From Thermoplasmata archaeon (GTDB lineage: Archaea; Thermoplasmatota; Thermoplasmata; Thermoplasmatales; Thermoplasmataceae): DNA of 10,709 nucleotides. The notes under the pieces were generated by a model. The model saw only the letters and a program-made list of their open reading frames with translations. It did no database searches and was not told where the DNA came from. Positions 1 through 5,655 of this stretch are shown in pieces (the first letter of the stretch is position 1; the number at the start of each line of letters is the position of its first letter). Made by a program: the position numbers and the translations under genes. Where the stretch lies: positions 1 to 10,709 of the forward strand of contig JAKBRR010000024.1 of NCBI GenBank assembly GCA_021845325.1, written 5' to 3'.

Positions 1-38
1 ATAACATATGTTTATGTTTAAACATTATTTATAACTTC

Positions 39-64
39 ACAATTGGACAACCAAAATTGTTTTG
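39..64 (+). terminator. possible hairpin terminator of an upstream gene
   Basis: An imperfect hairpin pairs ACAATTGG (39-46) with CCaaAATTGT (51-60) around the loop ACAA, with two unpaired A bases in the right arm. It is followed at once by TTTTG (60-64) and further T-rich sequence. This could end transcription of a + strand gene lying left of the window. A perfect 12-bp palindrome, ATGTTTAAACAT, lies just before it at 14-25. AT-rich hairpins arise easily by chance, so the call is weak. Confidence 0.25.
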
Positions 65-140
65 TTGCTTCTTATCTAATGTATTCCCTTAAAATAATAA
101 GCAAATCCCAACCGATCCATATTTAAATTTGGTCCAGATG

Positions 141-190
141 TTTAAATATATCGAGTGTCAGCAGATACATACAAAATTGGATAAAGAGGT
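141..190 (+). promoter_or_regulatory. relic promoter and ribosome-binding site of the arginase pseudogene
   Basis: TTTAAATATA at 141-150 fits an archaeal TATA box and would place transcription start near 171. AGAGGT at 185-190 is a plausible Shine-Dalgarno site nine bases before the ATG at 200. Both agree with the reading frame of the arginase relic that follows. Confidence 0.4.
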
Positions 191-199
191 TCTTTGACC

Positions 200-560
200 A
201 TGGGGAAGATAGTCTTGATCTCTGCATCGACCAACTTAGGGTTGTGTCCACCCGAAGTTTCTATTGTTCCCGGATGCGCGAAGGCCCCTGAAGCGATGAG
301 GTAAGCTGGGCTCTACAGATTCTTCATTAAAAAAGAAGGAATAGATGGTGGAGCGAGAATGCCCTGCCAATACTCTGATACAATTTCAGCTTGAAGAATA
401 CGAAATGAGGATGAAATACTAAAATATTCCTTGGAAATTTAAGAACGAATCACAGGAATATTAGAGAGTGGAAATACTTCTCTTGTCATTGGTGGTCACT
501 GTAGCCTTCTTCTCGAGATCGGGCTATCACTCAAGAGGTGAGGTAGCTATGGATTTTTTC
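200..560 (+). pseudogene. arginase/agmatinase (ureohydrolase) family, N-terminal relic
   Basis: The frame opened by ATG 200 reads as the first third of a ureohydrolase, the Mn-dependent family that hydrolyses arginine, agmatine or related guanidino compounds. Visible hallmarks are an N-terminal strand MGKIVLISAS, then PGCAKAPEAMR followed by AGLYRFF (family pattern G-x-x-KAPxALR-x-AGL), and later SLVIGGHCSLLL, matching the GGDxS metal-site motif with His in place of Asp. Four stops interrupt the one frame: TAA 302, TGA 392, TAA 440 and TGA 539. No frameshift is needed anywhere. Similarity fades around 540-560, where the neighbouring transposase relic on the other strand begins, so the catalytic C-terminal two thirds are gone. 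The call rests on motif recognition only; the exact substrate cannot be told. Confidence 0.72.
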
Positions 561-1299
561 TTCCCGGATCAGACAATCCACGATCCATTATAATCGCGGT
601 ATACCCCTTCAACCACAGATCCTTAACAATATCGTCCATGATGGATCTGCTGGAAATATTGCGCGGCAATACGCGGTGGAACAATGGAAATCCTCTCTTC
701 TCCGTCACAACGAGGGCGATCTGCATGAACTTCTTTATCCTCCCCTCCTTTCCCTTTCTCACTATGGAATCTCCCGTGAAATACGTATCGGTAACATCTA
801 TTATTATAGACTTCCTGTCCCTTTCAATATGGTGGAAGAGGGATGCAAGCTTCTCCTACATGGCTGAGAAATCCATATCGTTTATTTCCTGCAGGGATTC
901 GTAAAGATCCCCGGTATCAATACTTTCAATGCCAAGATATCTCAGTATCTCCGTTTCACGCAGATATTCCGACATCCTGCTTATTGCAGGGTTATCAAGA
1001 AGCTGTGAATATACCATGACAGATGCATTTCCCGGGGTCATAGCGTTGATTCCCAGCCTGGATGATATCCTGTGAACCACCTCAACATCTATTGATCTGC
1101 GCGCCTCCATTGCTCTCACGTCACTGGGCGATATCTTCCGCACCACGGAGCTGTTCATCTCCTTGCCCACGTATCTTATGAACTACTGTTTCACTTTGCC
1201 GTCCACCCTCTTAGTCCGTACCTCAGCGAGATAGGTTCTGGATTTTGTCCTGATTTTTCTTATGAATGTCGCAGTGTATAGTTTTACACTACACAGCAT
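547..1299 (-). pseudogene. DDE transposase relic (IS1634/IS4-like), C-terminally truncated
   Basis: Reading leftwards from ATG 1299, one frame encodes a transposase of the IS4/IS1634 type. It begins with FIRKIRTKSRTYLAEV, then FIRYVGKE, a helical segment, IIIDVTDTYFTGD (likely first catalytic Asp) and YTAIIMDRGLSD (DRG motif, second Asp). The part carrying the catalytic Glu (Y-R-E-K type signature) is absent. Three in-frame stops, all TAG, lie at 1185-1183, 858-856 and 549-547; the first two interrupt clearly homologous sequence and the last sits at the truncation point. There is no frameshift. The segment is visibly richer in G+C than its surroundings, in keeping with an acquired element. 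I see no terminal inverted repeats or target duplication, so insertion sequence boundaries cannot be set. Confidence 0.8.
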
Positions 1300-1426
1300 T
1301 TACATGTTTCAGTGGACCGTTGATAATTAAGGCCTGAAGAATGTAGTGAATAAAAGCGGTCAAAAAGTTAGGTAATTAGAATTCTGTGCTTTTGTAAAAT
1401 GATGTTCTGACGGTTTATAGCGGAGG
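1300..1426. other. short non-coding gap between transposase relic and DHFR-like gene
   Basis: The 127 bases between the transposase start and the stop of the DHFR-like gene hold no convincing frame, repeat or promoter. Part of it may be the former left flank or terminal region of the insertion element, but no inverted-repeat partner is visible inside the window. Confidence 0.4.
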
Positions 1427-1999
1427 TTAATTGGCTGGTTCATAATGAAGTGCAACAACACCATTATCAAAAGACCTTGAAGAAATCAACCTGAGCATGT
1501 GCCTTTTTTGGTCATCGATGAAAAGTGGTTTTCCCGCTCCCAATATAATGGGTCGAATCCTGATGCGATATTCATCGATCAAGTCGCTTTTAACAAGCGT
1601 AGACACTAGTGTACCGCTGCCTATGATAACCATGTCTTTGCCACGTTCCACTTTCAGCTTCGTAATTTCGTTTACCGGATTTTCACGAATGATCACTGCA
1701 GGGTGCCACTTCACCTCTGAAAGAGTTCTTGAGAATACTACCTTTTGAAGTCCATTTAACTTCCCAATGATTTCAGAGTCGAAGCCATCAGGGCTTGGAG
1801 AGGCATTCGGCCAGAATTCACTGAACTCCTGATAGGTAACCCGACCATAAAGCATCGTGTCGACCCTTCGAAGAATTTGCTTTGACCATTCAATCTCCTC
1901 TCTGTTAAATCCGAACCAATCTATTTCACTCTTTGGGCTGGTATAATAACCATCCAGAGAGATTATTGTATCCAAGATTACTTTTCGCATAACTTTCAT
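1427..1999 (-). CDS. dihydrofolate reductase-like / RibD C-terminal domain protein
   Basis: The 190-residue product (187 if it starts at the second Met, 1990) is a single-domain member of the RibD_C/YyaP group of the dihydrofolate reductase superfamily. These are soluble proteins presumed to bind NADPH and reduce a pterin- or flavin-precursor-like substrate; for most members the substrate is unknown. Evidence is the N-terminal strand with SLDGY, the segment MLYGRVTYQEFSEFWP, then VVFSRTL, the nucleotide-binding stretch VIIGSGTLVSTLVKSDLIDEYRI and PIILGAGKPLF near the end. Length is normal for the family and the frame is undamaged, in contrast to its relic neighbours. The second Met aligns better with the usual start (MRKVILD). 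Conversely, the TATA box at 2027-2035 leaves a five-base leader to 1999 and 15 bases to 1990, so both starts remain possible. It is a lone gene, not in an operon. Confidence 0.85.
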   Translation of the reverse strand: MKVMRKVILDTIISLDGYYTSPKSEIDWFGFNREEIEWSKQILRRVDTMLYGRVTYQEFSEFWPNASPSPDGFDSEIIGKLNGLQKVVFSRTLSEVKWHPAVIIRENPVNEITKLKVERGKDMVIIGSGTLVSTLVKSDLIDEYRIRIRPIILGAGKPLFIDDQKRHMLRLISSRSFDNGVVALHYEPAN

Positions 2000-2026
2000 T
2001 CCTTTATTTTAAGTGCTCTTTATCTG

Positions 2027-2035
2027 AATTAAATA
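2027..2035 (-). promoter_or_regulatory. TATA box of the DHFR-like gene
   Basis: On the - strand this reads TATTTAATT, centred about 32 bp before ATG 1999. With archaeal spacing the transcript would begin near 2005, giving an almost leaderless message. A second AT-rich stretch closer to the start (TTAAAATA) is too near to act as the TATA box. Confidence 0.5.
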
Positions 2036-2432
2036 ATGACCTGGTTATACTTAAGTATTCCTTAGATGATAATTATATTATGGCTAAAAGTGGGATATGG
2101 TATTTAGCAAACTTACAAAAACGTTTCTAATTCGCCATACTGTTAGCAGCAGGATCAGAGTCTTTTCATTGCAGGATGCTCATGCTCGTATTTAGTATCC
2201 TCCCATAAGCTTGTATCTTTCAACGTAAATGAGTTACTTAACCTAAACATCATAGCTTAAACTTATCCGCTAAGCAATTAAGTTTTTGTAAACCCTATTT
2301 CACAGCTTGCCTTCCACATGAGGTGGTAGAAAGCCTACAGCTGAATCACAATATTTTAGATCAGTTAAGAATAATAATGCTGTTCCTGACCTGAAGCATT
2401 TCTCGACTCTCAGTCAGGTTTTCCCGAAAAGG
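2036..2432. other. intergenic region, possible eroded TnpB tail
   Basis: About 400 bases without an intact gene. In one + frame, around 2320-2400, the translation reads GGRKPTAESQYF, which faintly resembles the variable C-terminal tail of IS605-type TnpB proteins; no RuvC or zinc-finger motif can be read upstream. A six-base inverted repeat, CCTGAC (2385-2390) with GTCAGG (2413-2418), encloses a 22-base loop just before the DsrE promoter. Neither observation is strong enough to name an element. Confidence 0.25.
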
Positions 2433-2440
2433 TTATATAA
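2433..2440 (+). promoter_or_regulatory. TATA box of the DsrE-family gene
   Basis: TTATATAA at 2433-2440 is centred about 23 bp before GTG 2460 and only about 14 bp before TTG 2451. Archaeal spacing to the transcription start (about 24-28 bp) therefore favours the GTG as the leaderless start codon. Confidence 0.6.
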
Positions 2441-2459
2441 ATTCACTGAATTGAAATTT

Positions 2460-2804
2460 GTGACAGATAAAGCGCTGGTAATAATATCATCTGGAGAGGA
2501 AGCAAGAGAAAAAGCATTAACCGGGATAATGTATGCTGTCAACGCTGTAAAATATAAATGGCTTGATGATGTCCGCATCATATTTTTCGGTCCAAGCGAA
2601 AAGCTGATACTTAGTGATGACGATGAGATCAAGGGAAACATAGAAGTTATCCAGAAAGCCGGTATTATCCCAACAGCATGTGCAGCAATTGCTAGAGATG
2701 AGGGGATAGAACCAAAACTTATTGAAATGGGAATAAAAGTTGAATATGTTGGGTCCATTATTAGTTCCCTTATAAAAGAGGGCTATGCAGTTCTAACATT
2801 TTGA
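2460..2804 (+). CDS. DsrE family protein
   Basis: A 114-residue single-domain protein of the DsrE/DsrF/TusD-like fold, a group often involved in handling sulfane sulfur or acting as small redox-related subunits. The pattern is an N-terminal strand ALVIISSGEE, a helix carrying ALTGIMYAVNA, a strand RIIFFGPSE, a variable region, a helix ending at the lone Cys74 (AGIIPTACAAI), and the closing strand plus helix ending in GYAVLTF. Cys74 lies where many family members carry a functional Cys, but a single Cys does not prove sulfur transfer. A TTG three codons upstream (2451) would give 117 residues; I prefer GTG 2460 because of promoter spacing. The gene is flanked on its 3' side, only five bases away and convergent, by a probable rhodanese relic, a typical functional partner. 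Alternative: a generic DsrE-like protein with no sulfur role. Confidence 0.72.
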   Translation: MTDKALVIISSGEEAREKALTGIMYAVNAVKYKWLDDVRIIFFGPSEKLILSDDDEIKGNIEVIQKAGIIPTACAAIARDEGIEPKLIEMGIKVEYVGSIISSLIKEGYAVLTF

Positions 2805-2808
2805 ATAG

Positions 2809-3063
2809 CTAATGGAAATTCTCAGTTAGGTATCCCTGTAGTTTAAGCTCTTCCGGGGTGTTTATGCCTGATGTATGACCACAGCACCCTGAATATTAAA
2901 TCACAGGTTCCTTTGCAATTTCAAGGGTTTTGCTGAAACTACTTTATGGAATTGCCATCTTTTGATCATAACCCAATTCCAGATATTTACATTCAGTGAC
3001 TGAGGAGACTATACATCTAACAGAATGTATTTGCTCGTTCGCACTTTTGCTCAGGATGTTCAC
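2809..3063 (-). pseudogene. rhodanese-like sulfurtransferase relic
   Basis: Reading leftwards from GTG 3063 (or further upstream), one frame of 84 codons resembles a single-domain rhodanese, which moves sulfane sulfur via an active-site Cys. The order fits: a segment with TECKYLELGY then AIP (family pattern E-x-GHIxGAIP), a helix SSFSKTLEIAKEPVI, the active-site-like loop YSGCCGHTSGI, and the closing helix EELKLQGYLTEN. Two TAA stops, at 2946-2944 and 2898-2896, break the frame; there is no frameshift. The reading ends at TAG 2811-2809. The 5' half is less convincing than the 3' half, so the upstream limit is uncertain. It converges on the DsrE gene. The identification is by pattern only; a CCG-motif protein is a less likely alternative. 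Confidence 0.5.
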
Positions 3064-3212
3064 TAAAAGGTCGCTTTGATTAATGCAATTTTTCTAATTC
3101 CAGAGCAATTTGAATCAGATTGGGATTCAGTCCACCGGATAACCTTTCCGAGAAAACACAAATAATGAGGGAAACCATATGATCTGAAAGTTCATACCCA
3201 CATGAAAGTCAT

Positions 3213-3437
3213 ATGACCCTAATATCAAAAACAAAGACCTATATGAAAAATACTATCCTATTGCATAAACTCATAGGAATTTTGGTTTAAAGTTCTAATC
3301 AAAGCATGTGGATCAATTGTAACTTATGTGAAAAGTTTGAGAATATTAATGTAAAAAACTTCAAAGAGGTTATCCAAGATTTAGGGGGAGCATCCCTAGT
3401 TTATCTCAACCAATGCTACAATGGCATCAACCCCTAA
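3213..3437 (+). other. two tandem in-frame short ORFs, unrecognised; possible small protein or relic
   Basis: ATG 3213 opens 25 codons ending at TAA 3288; without a frame change, ATG 3306 opens another 43 codons ending at TAA 3435. The second product looks protein-like rather than random: it starts MWINCNLCEKFE with a C-x-x-C pair, has a plausible amphipathic helix FKEVIQDLGG and ends LVYLNQCYNGINP, with codon choice like the neighbouring genes. The only TATA-like sequence (TTTAAA near 3288) lies about 18 bp before ATG 3306, closer than usual. It may be a genuine small Cys-containing protein, or a longer decayed gene split by one nonsense codon. I recognise no family. Confidence 0.25.
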
Positions 3438-3560
3438 AACGAAACATGGAAAGAAAGGACCGGACCCGAATTAACATAAGGCTTGGATTGCGCAAATTAA
3501 ACATTAATCTGAACAAATGAACTCATTATTGTTCTTTTTTTGGCTGGCCATGCAATGAAA

Positions 3561-3645
3561 GATCCCTTAGCGGTTTTTTGATACTATTATGAAAATCAAC
3601 TTATGTTAATAACCCGAAAAAAGTATCATAAATAACCCGCTGATC
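3561..3645. repeat. imperfect inverted repeat after the regulator gene
   Basis: Outer arms GATC..AGCGG (3561-3573) and CCGCTGATC (3637-3645) pair, and inner arms GATACT (3580-3585) and AGTATC (3622-3627) pair in the same register, with unequal spacers between. A nine-base direct repeat, AATAACCCG, occurs at 3608 and 3631. On the - strand the region begins one base after the regulator stop codon and carries T runs (TTTTTT), so it may act as the regulator's terminator. It could also be the remnant of a small mobile element. Confidence 0.4.
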
Positions 3646-3646
3646 A

Positions 3647-4285
3647 TTATTTAATTTTCCTGTTTCCCAAAGATTTAACCAGATACTCAGGGATTGCCAT
3701 TACCAGAACCATGTTGTGGGATTCATCCGTCTTCTCATGTGAATCTTCTGCACTAAAATTACCTGGGTTACCTATGTATTTCATGAACGGCTCTAGAGTT
3801 TCAACTGCTTTTGAATAATGGTTATCTGACAGTATACTGAATGAAATTCTCAAAAGGCTGTTCGCATCGTCTCCAACGGCCTTCTTCACATCTTCATCGG
3901 ATGCTTTTATTATTTCCTGTGCAATCACCTTTAGATTGAGAGATTGGGATAGAAGGAATGTTGCCATGAGATTTCTTAACTTGTCGGGTGACATCTTCTT
4001 GAACTCTTCACCCATCTCTCCTGCCGAGCTTCCATTGAAGGCAGAGTCATTGAGAGAGTAATATTTCTCAACATAATTCCTACGAACTATGATTTCAGGC
4101 GGGTTCACAAATCCCTGCTCCTGTAGGTCCGATATTGCCTGATAGAGATTGGAACGACTGGTATTGATATGTTTTGAAATCTGTGTAACAGTCATTTTTC
4201 CACCTAAGGAAAGTAGAGCTATTATGTGACTTTTTGTCTGACTTGATAGTACATCGAAGAGTTTTTCCAGTCTATCGTTAGGCAT
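3647..4285 (-). CDS. ArsR-like winged-helix transcriptional regulator
   Basis: A 212-residue soluble protein with an N-terminal winged helix-turn-helix. Residues about 1-30 form the first helices (LFDVLSSQTKSHIIALLSL), about 31-58 hold the HTH (MTVTQISKHINTSRSNLYQAISDLQEQG), and the wing follows with RRNYVEKYYSLND. The remainder, about residues 90-200, is mostly helical and probably serves for dimerisation or sensing; I see no metal-binding Cys cluster, so a drug- or metabolite-type signal is more likely than a metal. It is divergent from the MFS transporter with 50 bp between start codons, the usual arrangement of an efflux pump and its local repressor. The start ATG 4285 is supported by the TATA element at the ideal distance. 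The specific ligand is unknown. Confidence 0.8.
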   Translation of the reverse strand: MPNDRLEKLFDVLSSQTKSHIIALLSLGGKMTVTQISKHINTSRSNLYQAISDLQEQGFVNPPEIIVRRNYVEKYYSLNDSAFNGSSAGEMGEEFKKMSPDKLRNLMATFLLSQSLNLKVIAQEIIKASDEDVKKAVGDDANSLLRISFSILSDNHYSKAVETLEPFMKYIGNPGNFSAEDSHEKTDESHNMVLVMAIPEYLVKSLGNRKIK

Positions 4286-4335
4286 ATACTAAGATATATA
4301 TATAAGATATAAATCTACGTATAAGTGTGATATAT
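4286..4335. promoter_or_regulatory. bidirectional leaderless promoter and likely operator
   Basis: The 50-bp gap between divergent start codons (4285 on -, 4336 on +) contains AGATATAAATCT at 4305-4316, a near-palindromic TATA element. Its centre (4310.5) lies 25.5 bp from each start codon. Read rightwards it gives TATAAAT, leftwards TTTATAT, both acceptable archaeal TATA boxes. The direct repeat AAGATATA at 4291-4298 and 4304-4311 is a candidate binding site for the regulator. The two genes also share the start context TATATGC. Occupancy of this short segment by the regulator would be expected to affect both promoters. Confidence 0.7.
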
Positions 4336-5556
4336 ATGCAGAACTTTAACATATACGACTCTATTCATTGGAATAAGTTCCTGAAATATCTTATGGGAAG
4401 AAATCTCATCAGGGTAGCTTACTTTATCTTTAACATATTCTTTGTCTGGCGTACAATTGTTGCATACAACTCGGTTTTCCTTGCAGGGTTAATTCCAGCT
4501 TTTTCACTGTTTGGATATCTAATTGTGATTGTTCCTGAAGGACATATTCTCGACAGGCATAATAGGGGGACAGTATTCAGAATGTCTTCAATTCTGATGG
4601 TATTTACTTATCTATTACTTGTTTACAGTGACAGTCTGGCAATTGTGTATGCCGTTGCACTAATATCCTCAATATTATCGTCAATTAACTCAGACGCATT
4701 CAACACGATACTCAAAGAAACTGTCACTGAGGACGAGATCCAGCATGCAGTATCCTTAAGTCAGGGTACGAATGCGGTTTCGGAGCTGTCTGGTATCATA
4801 GTGGGAGGAATTCTGCTTTACCTGCCTTTCCAATTTCTCTTCGTTACCCTATTTTTACTCCCTGTCATATCTCTCCTGTTCGGTTTAGGGAAAACATTAA
4901 ATAGGGCCGGTATGGTTGATAAATATGGTTTTAAAGGGGCTTACCGCATTATACTAGTTTTGGTGCCGTTCCTAATGCTCTCACTTCTTCTCAACGGACT
5001 GTTCATATCCCTGGATGTTTATGGTTCAGGATTGATACACATTATACTTCACGGGTCACCGCTTGATTATTCCTTATTCATAGCCGGTTTTCCCTTTGGA
5101 ATTGTAATAGGTTCACTTTTCACAGGAAAGTTTTCAGCAATAATCTCAAGAACAGGAACAATATCAGCACTTCTTGTTCCCATGGGAATAGTGCTTCTTC
5201 TCATTGCACTTTCAAGAATTATCTATATTGACATAGCTCTAGGTATTTTACTTGGTGCTATTGTGATATTTATAAATATAGGACTCCAGACTATTTTTAT
5301 GAAGGCAATACCCGATGGTGTTATGGGACGCGTAAATTCCCTTGTTACAATTTTTTCAATTGGAGGTTCACCCCTGATGGCTGCACTTTTCAGTATACTT
5401 TCAAATTACTTCTATTTCCCATATATAATGGCTGCGGCAGGAATCTGTGCAGTCGTAGTTTCACTACCTGCATTTAAAGTTCTAAGGAATTTACCTGAAA
5501 GAGTGTCAAACATTTCAAAATTAATAGAAAGCGAGGCGGGGTCCGTTCTTAATTAG
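4336..5556 (+). CDS. MFS transporter, probable efflux pump
   Basis: A 406-residue integral membrane protein of the major facilitator superfamily, most like the MFS_3/EntS-type exporters that expel drugs or small metabolites by proton exchange. About eleven or twelve hydrophobic segments span nearly the whole length. The loop after the second segment carries GHILDRHNRG (about residues 69-78), a form of MFS motif A, and PDGVMGRVNS (about 327-336) is the equivalent loop in the second half. The N-terminus has no cleavable signal; the C-terminal 20 residues are a charged tail. I chose ATG 4336 rather than GTG 4327 because the TATA element lies at leaderless distance from it. The divergent winged-helix regulator suggests substrate-induced expression. 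Substrate cannot be deduced. Confidence 0.87.
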   Translation: MQNFNIYDSIHWNKFLKYLMGRNLIRVAYFIFNIFFVWRTIVAYNSVFLAGLIPAFSLFGYLIVIVPEGHILDRHNRGTVFRMSSILMVFTYLLLVYSDSLAIVYAVALISSILSSINSDAFNTILKETVTEDEIQHAVSLSQGTNAVSELSGIIVGGILLYLPFQFLFVTLFLLPVISLLFGLGKTLNRAGMVDKYGFKGAYRIILVLVPFLMLSLLLNGLFISLDVYGSGLIHIILHGSPLDYSLFIAGFPFGIVIGSLFTGKFSAIISRTGTISALLVPMGIVLLLIALSRIIYIDIALGILLGAIVIFINIGLQTIFMKAIPDGVMGRVNSLVTIFSIGGSPLMAALFSILSNYFYFPYIMAAAGICAVVVSLPAFKVLRNLPERVSNISKLIESEAGSVLN

Positions 5557-5566
5557 CAATCTACAT

Positions 5567-5584
5567 AATAACAGGTTATTTTTT
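5567..5584 (+). terminator. hairpin-T-tract terminator after the MFS gene
   Basis: AATAAC (5567-5572) pairs perfectly with GTTATT (5575-5580) around a two-base loop, followed by TTTT, making a run of six T from 5579. It begins ten bases after the MFS stop codon. The T-run alone would be a good archaeal terminator; the stem is AT-rich and weak. Confidence 0.45.
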
Positions 5585-5627
5585 CACTCCAATTCATTAA
5601 CGGATCATTAAAATGTACGGTTCCCTT

Positions 5628-5638
5628 CTTAAATATTA
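5628..5638 (+). promoter_or_regulatory. TATA box of the disulfide oxidoreductase gene
   Basis: TTCTTAAATATT around 5627-5638 contains TTAAATAT (5629-5636), centred about 23 bp before ATG 5656, so the message would be leaderless. It lies after the MFS terminator, which argues for independent transcription of the oxidoreductase gene. Confidence 0.6.
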
Positions 5639-5655
5639 TGAATTAATATTAGAAC

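Larger units (their letters stand above)
3080..3646. other. gene-poor region with short ORFs and repeats
   Basis: About 570 bases without a confident gene. It contains a 32-codon open frame on the - strand (3178-3080), two tandem in-frame short ORFs on + (3213-3290 and 3306-3437, listed separately), a 24-codon frame at about 3449-3523, a CATATGA / TCATATG inverted pair at 3176 and 3209, and the imperfect inverted repeat at 3561-3645. No tRNA, CRISPR repeat or insertion-element end was seen. The mix resembles a decayed segment like that further left. Confidence 0.4.

Noticed and set aside
638..904. Open frames on the + strand across the transposase relic
   Set aside because: They lie antisense to recognisable transposase sequence and their translations show no family pattern.
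547..1299. Transposase read as a functional amber-recoded (pyrrolysine) protein
   Set aside because: The third TAG coincides with loss of homology, the catalytic C-terminal part is absent, and intact genes in the same window use TAG as their terminator.
2414..2758. 114-codon open frame antisense to the DsrE gene
   Set aside because: Low-complexity Ser/Ile-rich translation, a shadow of the DsrE coding strand.
3080..3178. 32-codon - strand frame (MVSLIICVFSERLSGGLNP...) as a small gene
   Set aside because: Short, no promoter at the expected distance and no family recognised; such frames are expected in AT-rich intergenic DNA.
3176..3216. CATATGA ... TCATATG pair as a CRISPR or other repeat array
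   Set aside because: Only two seven-base copies in inverted orientation; no regular repeat-spacer pattern exists anywhere in the window.
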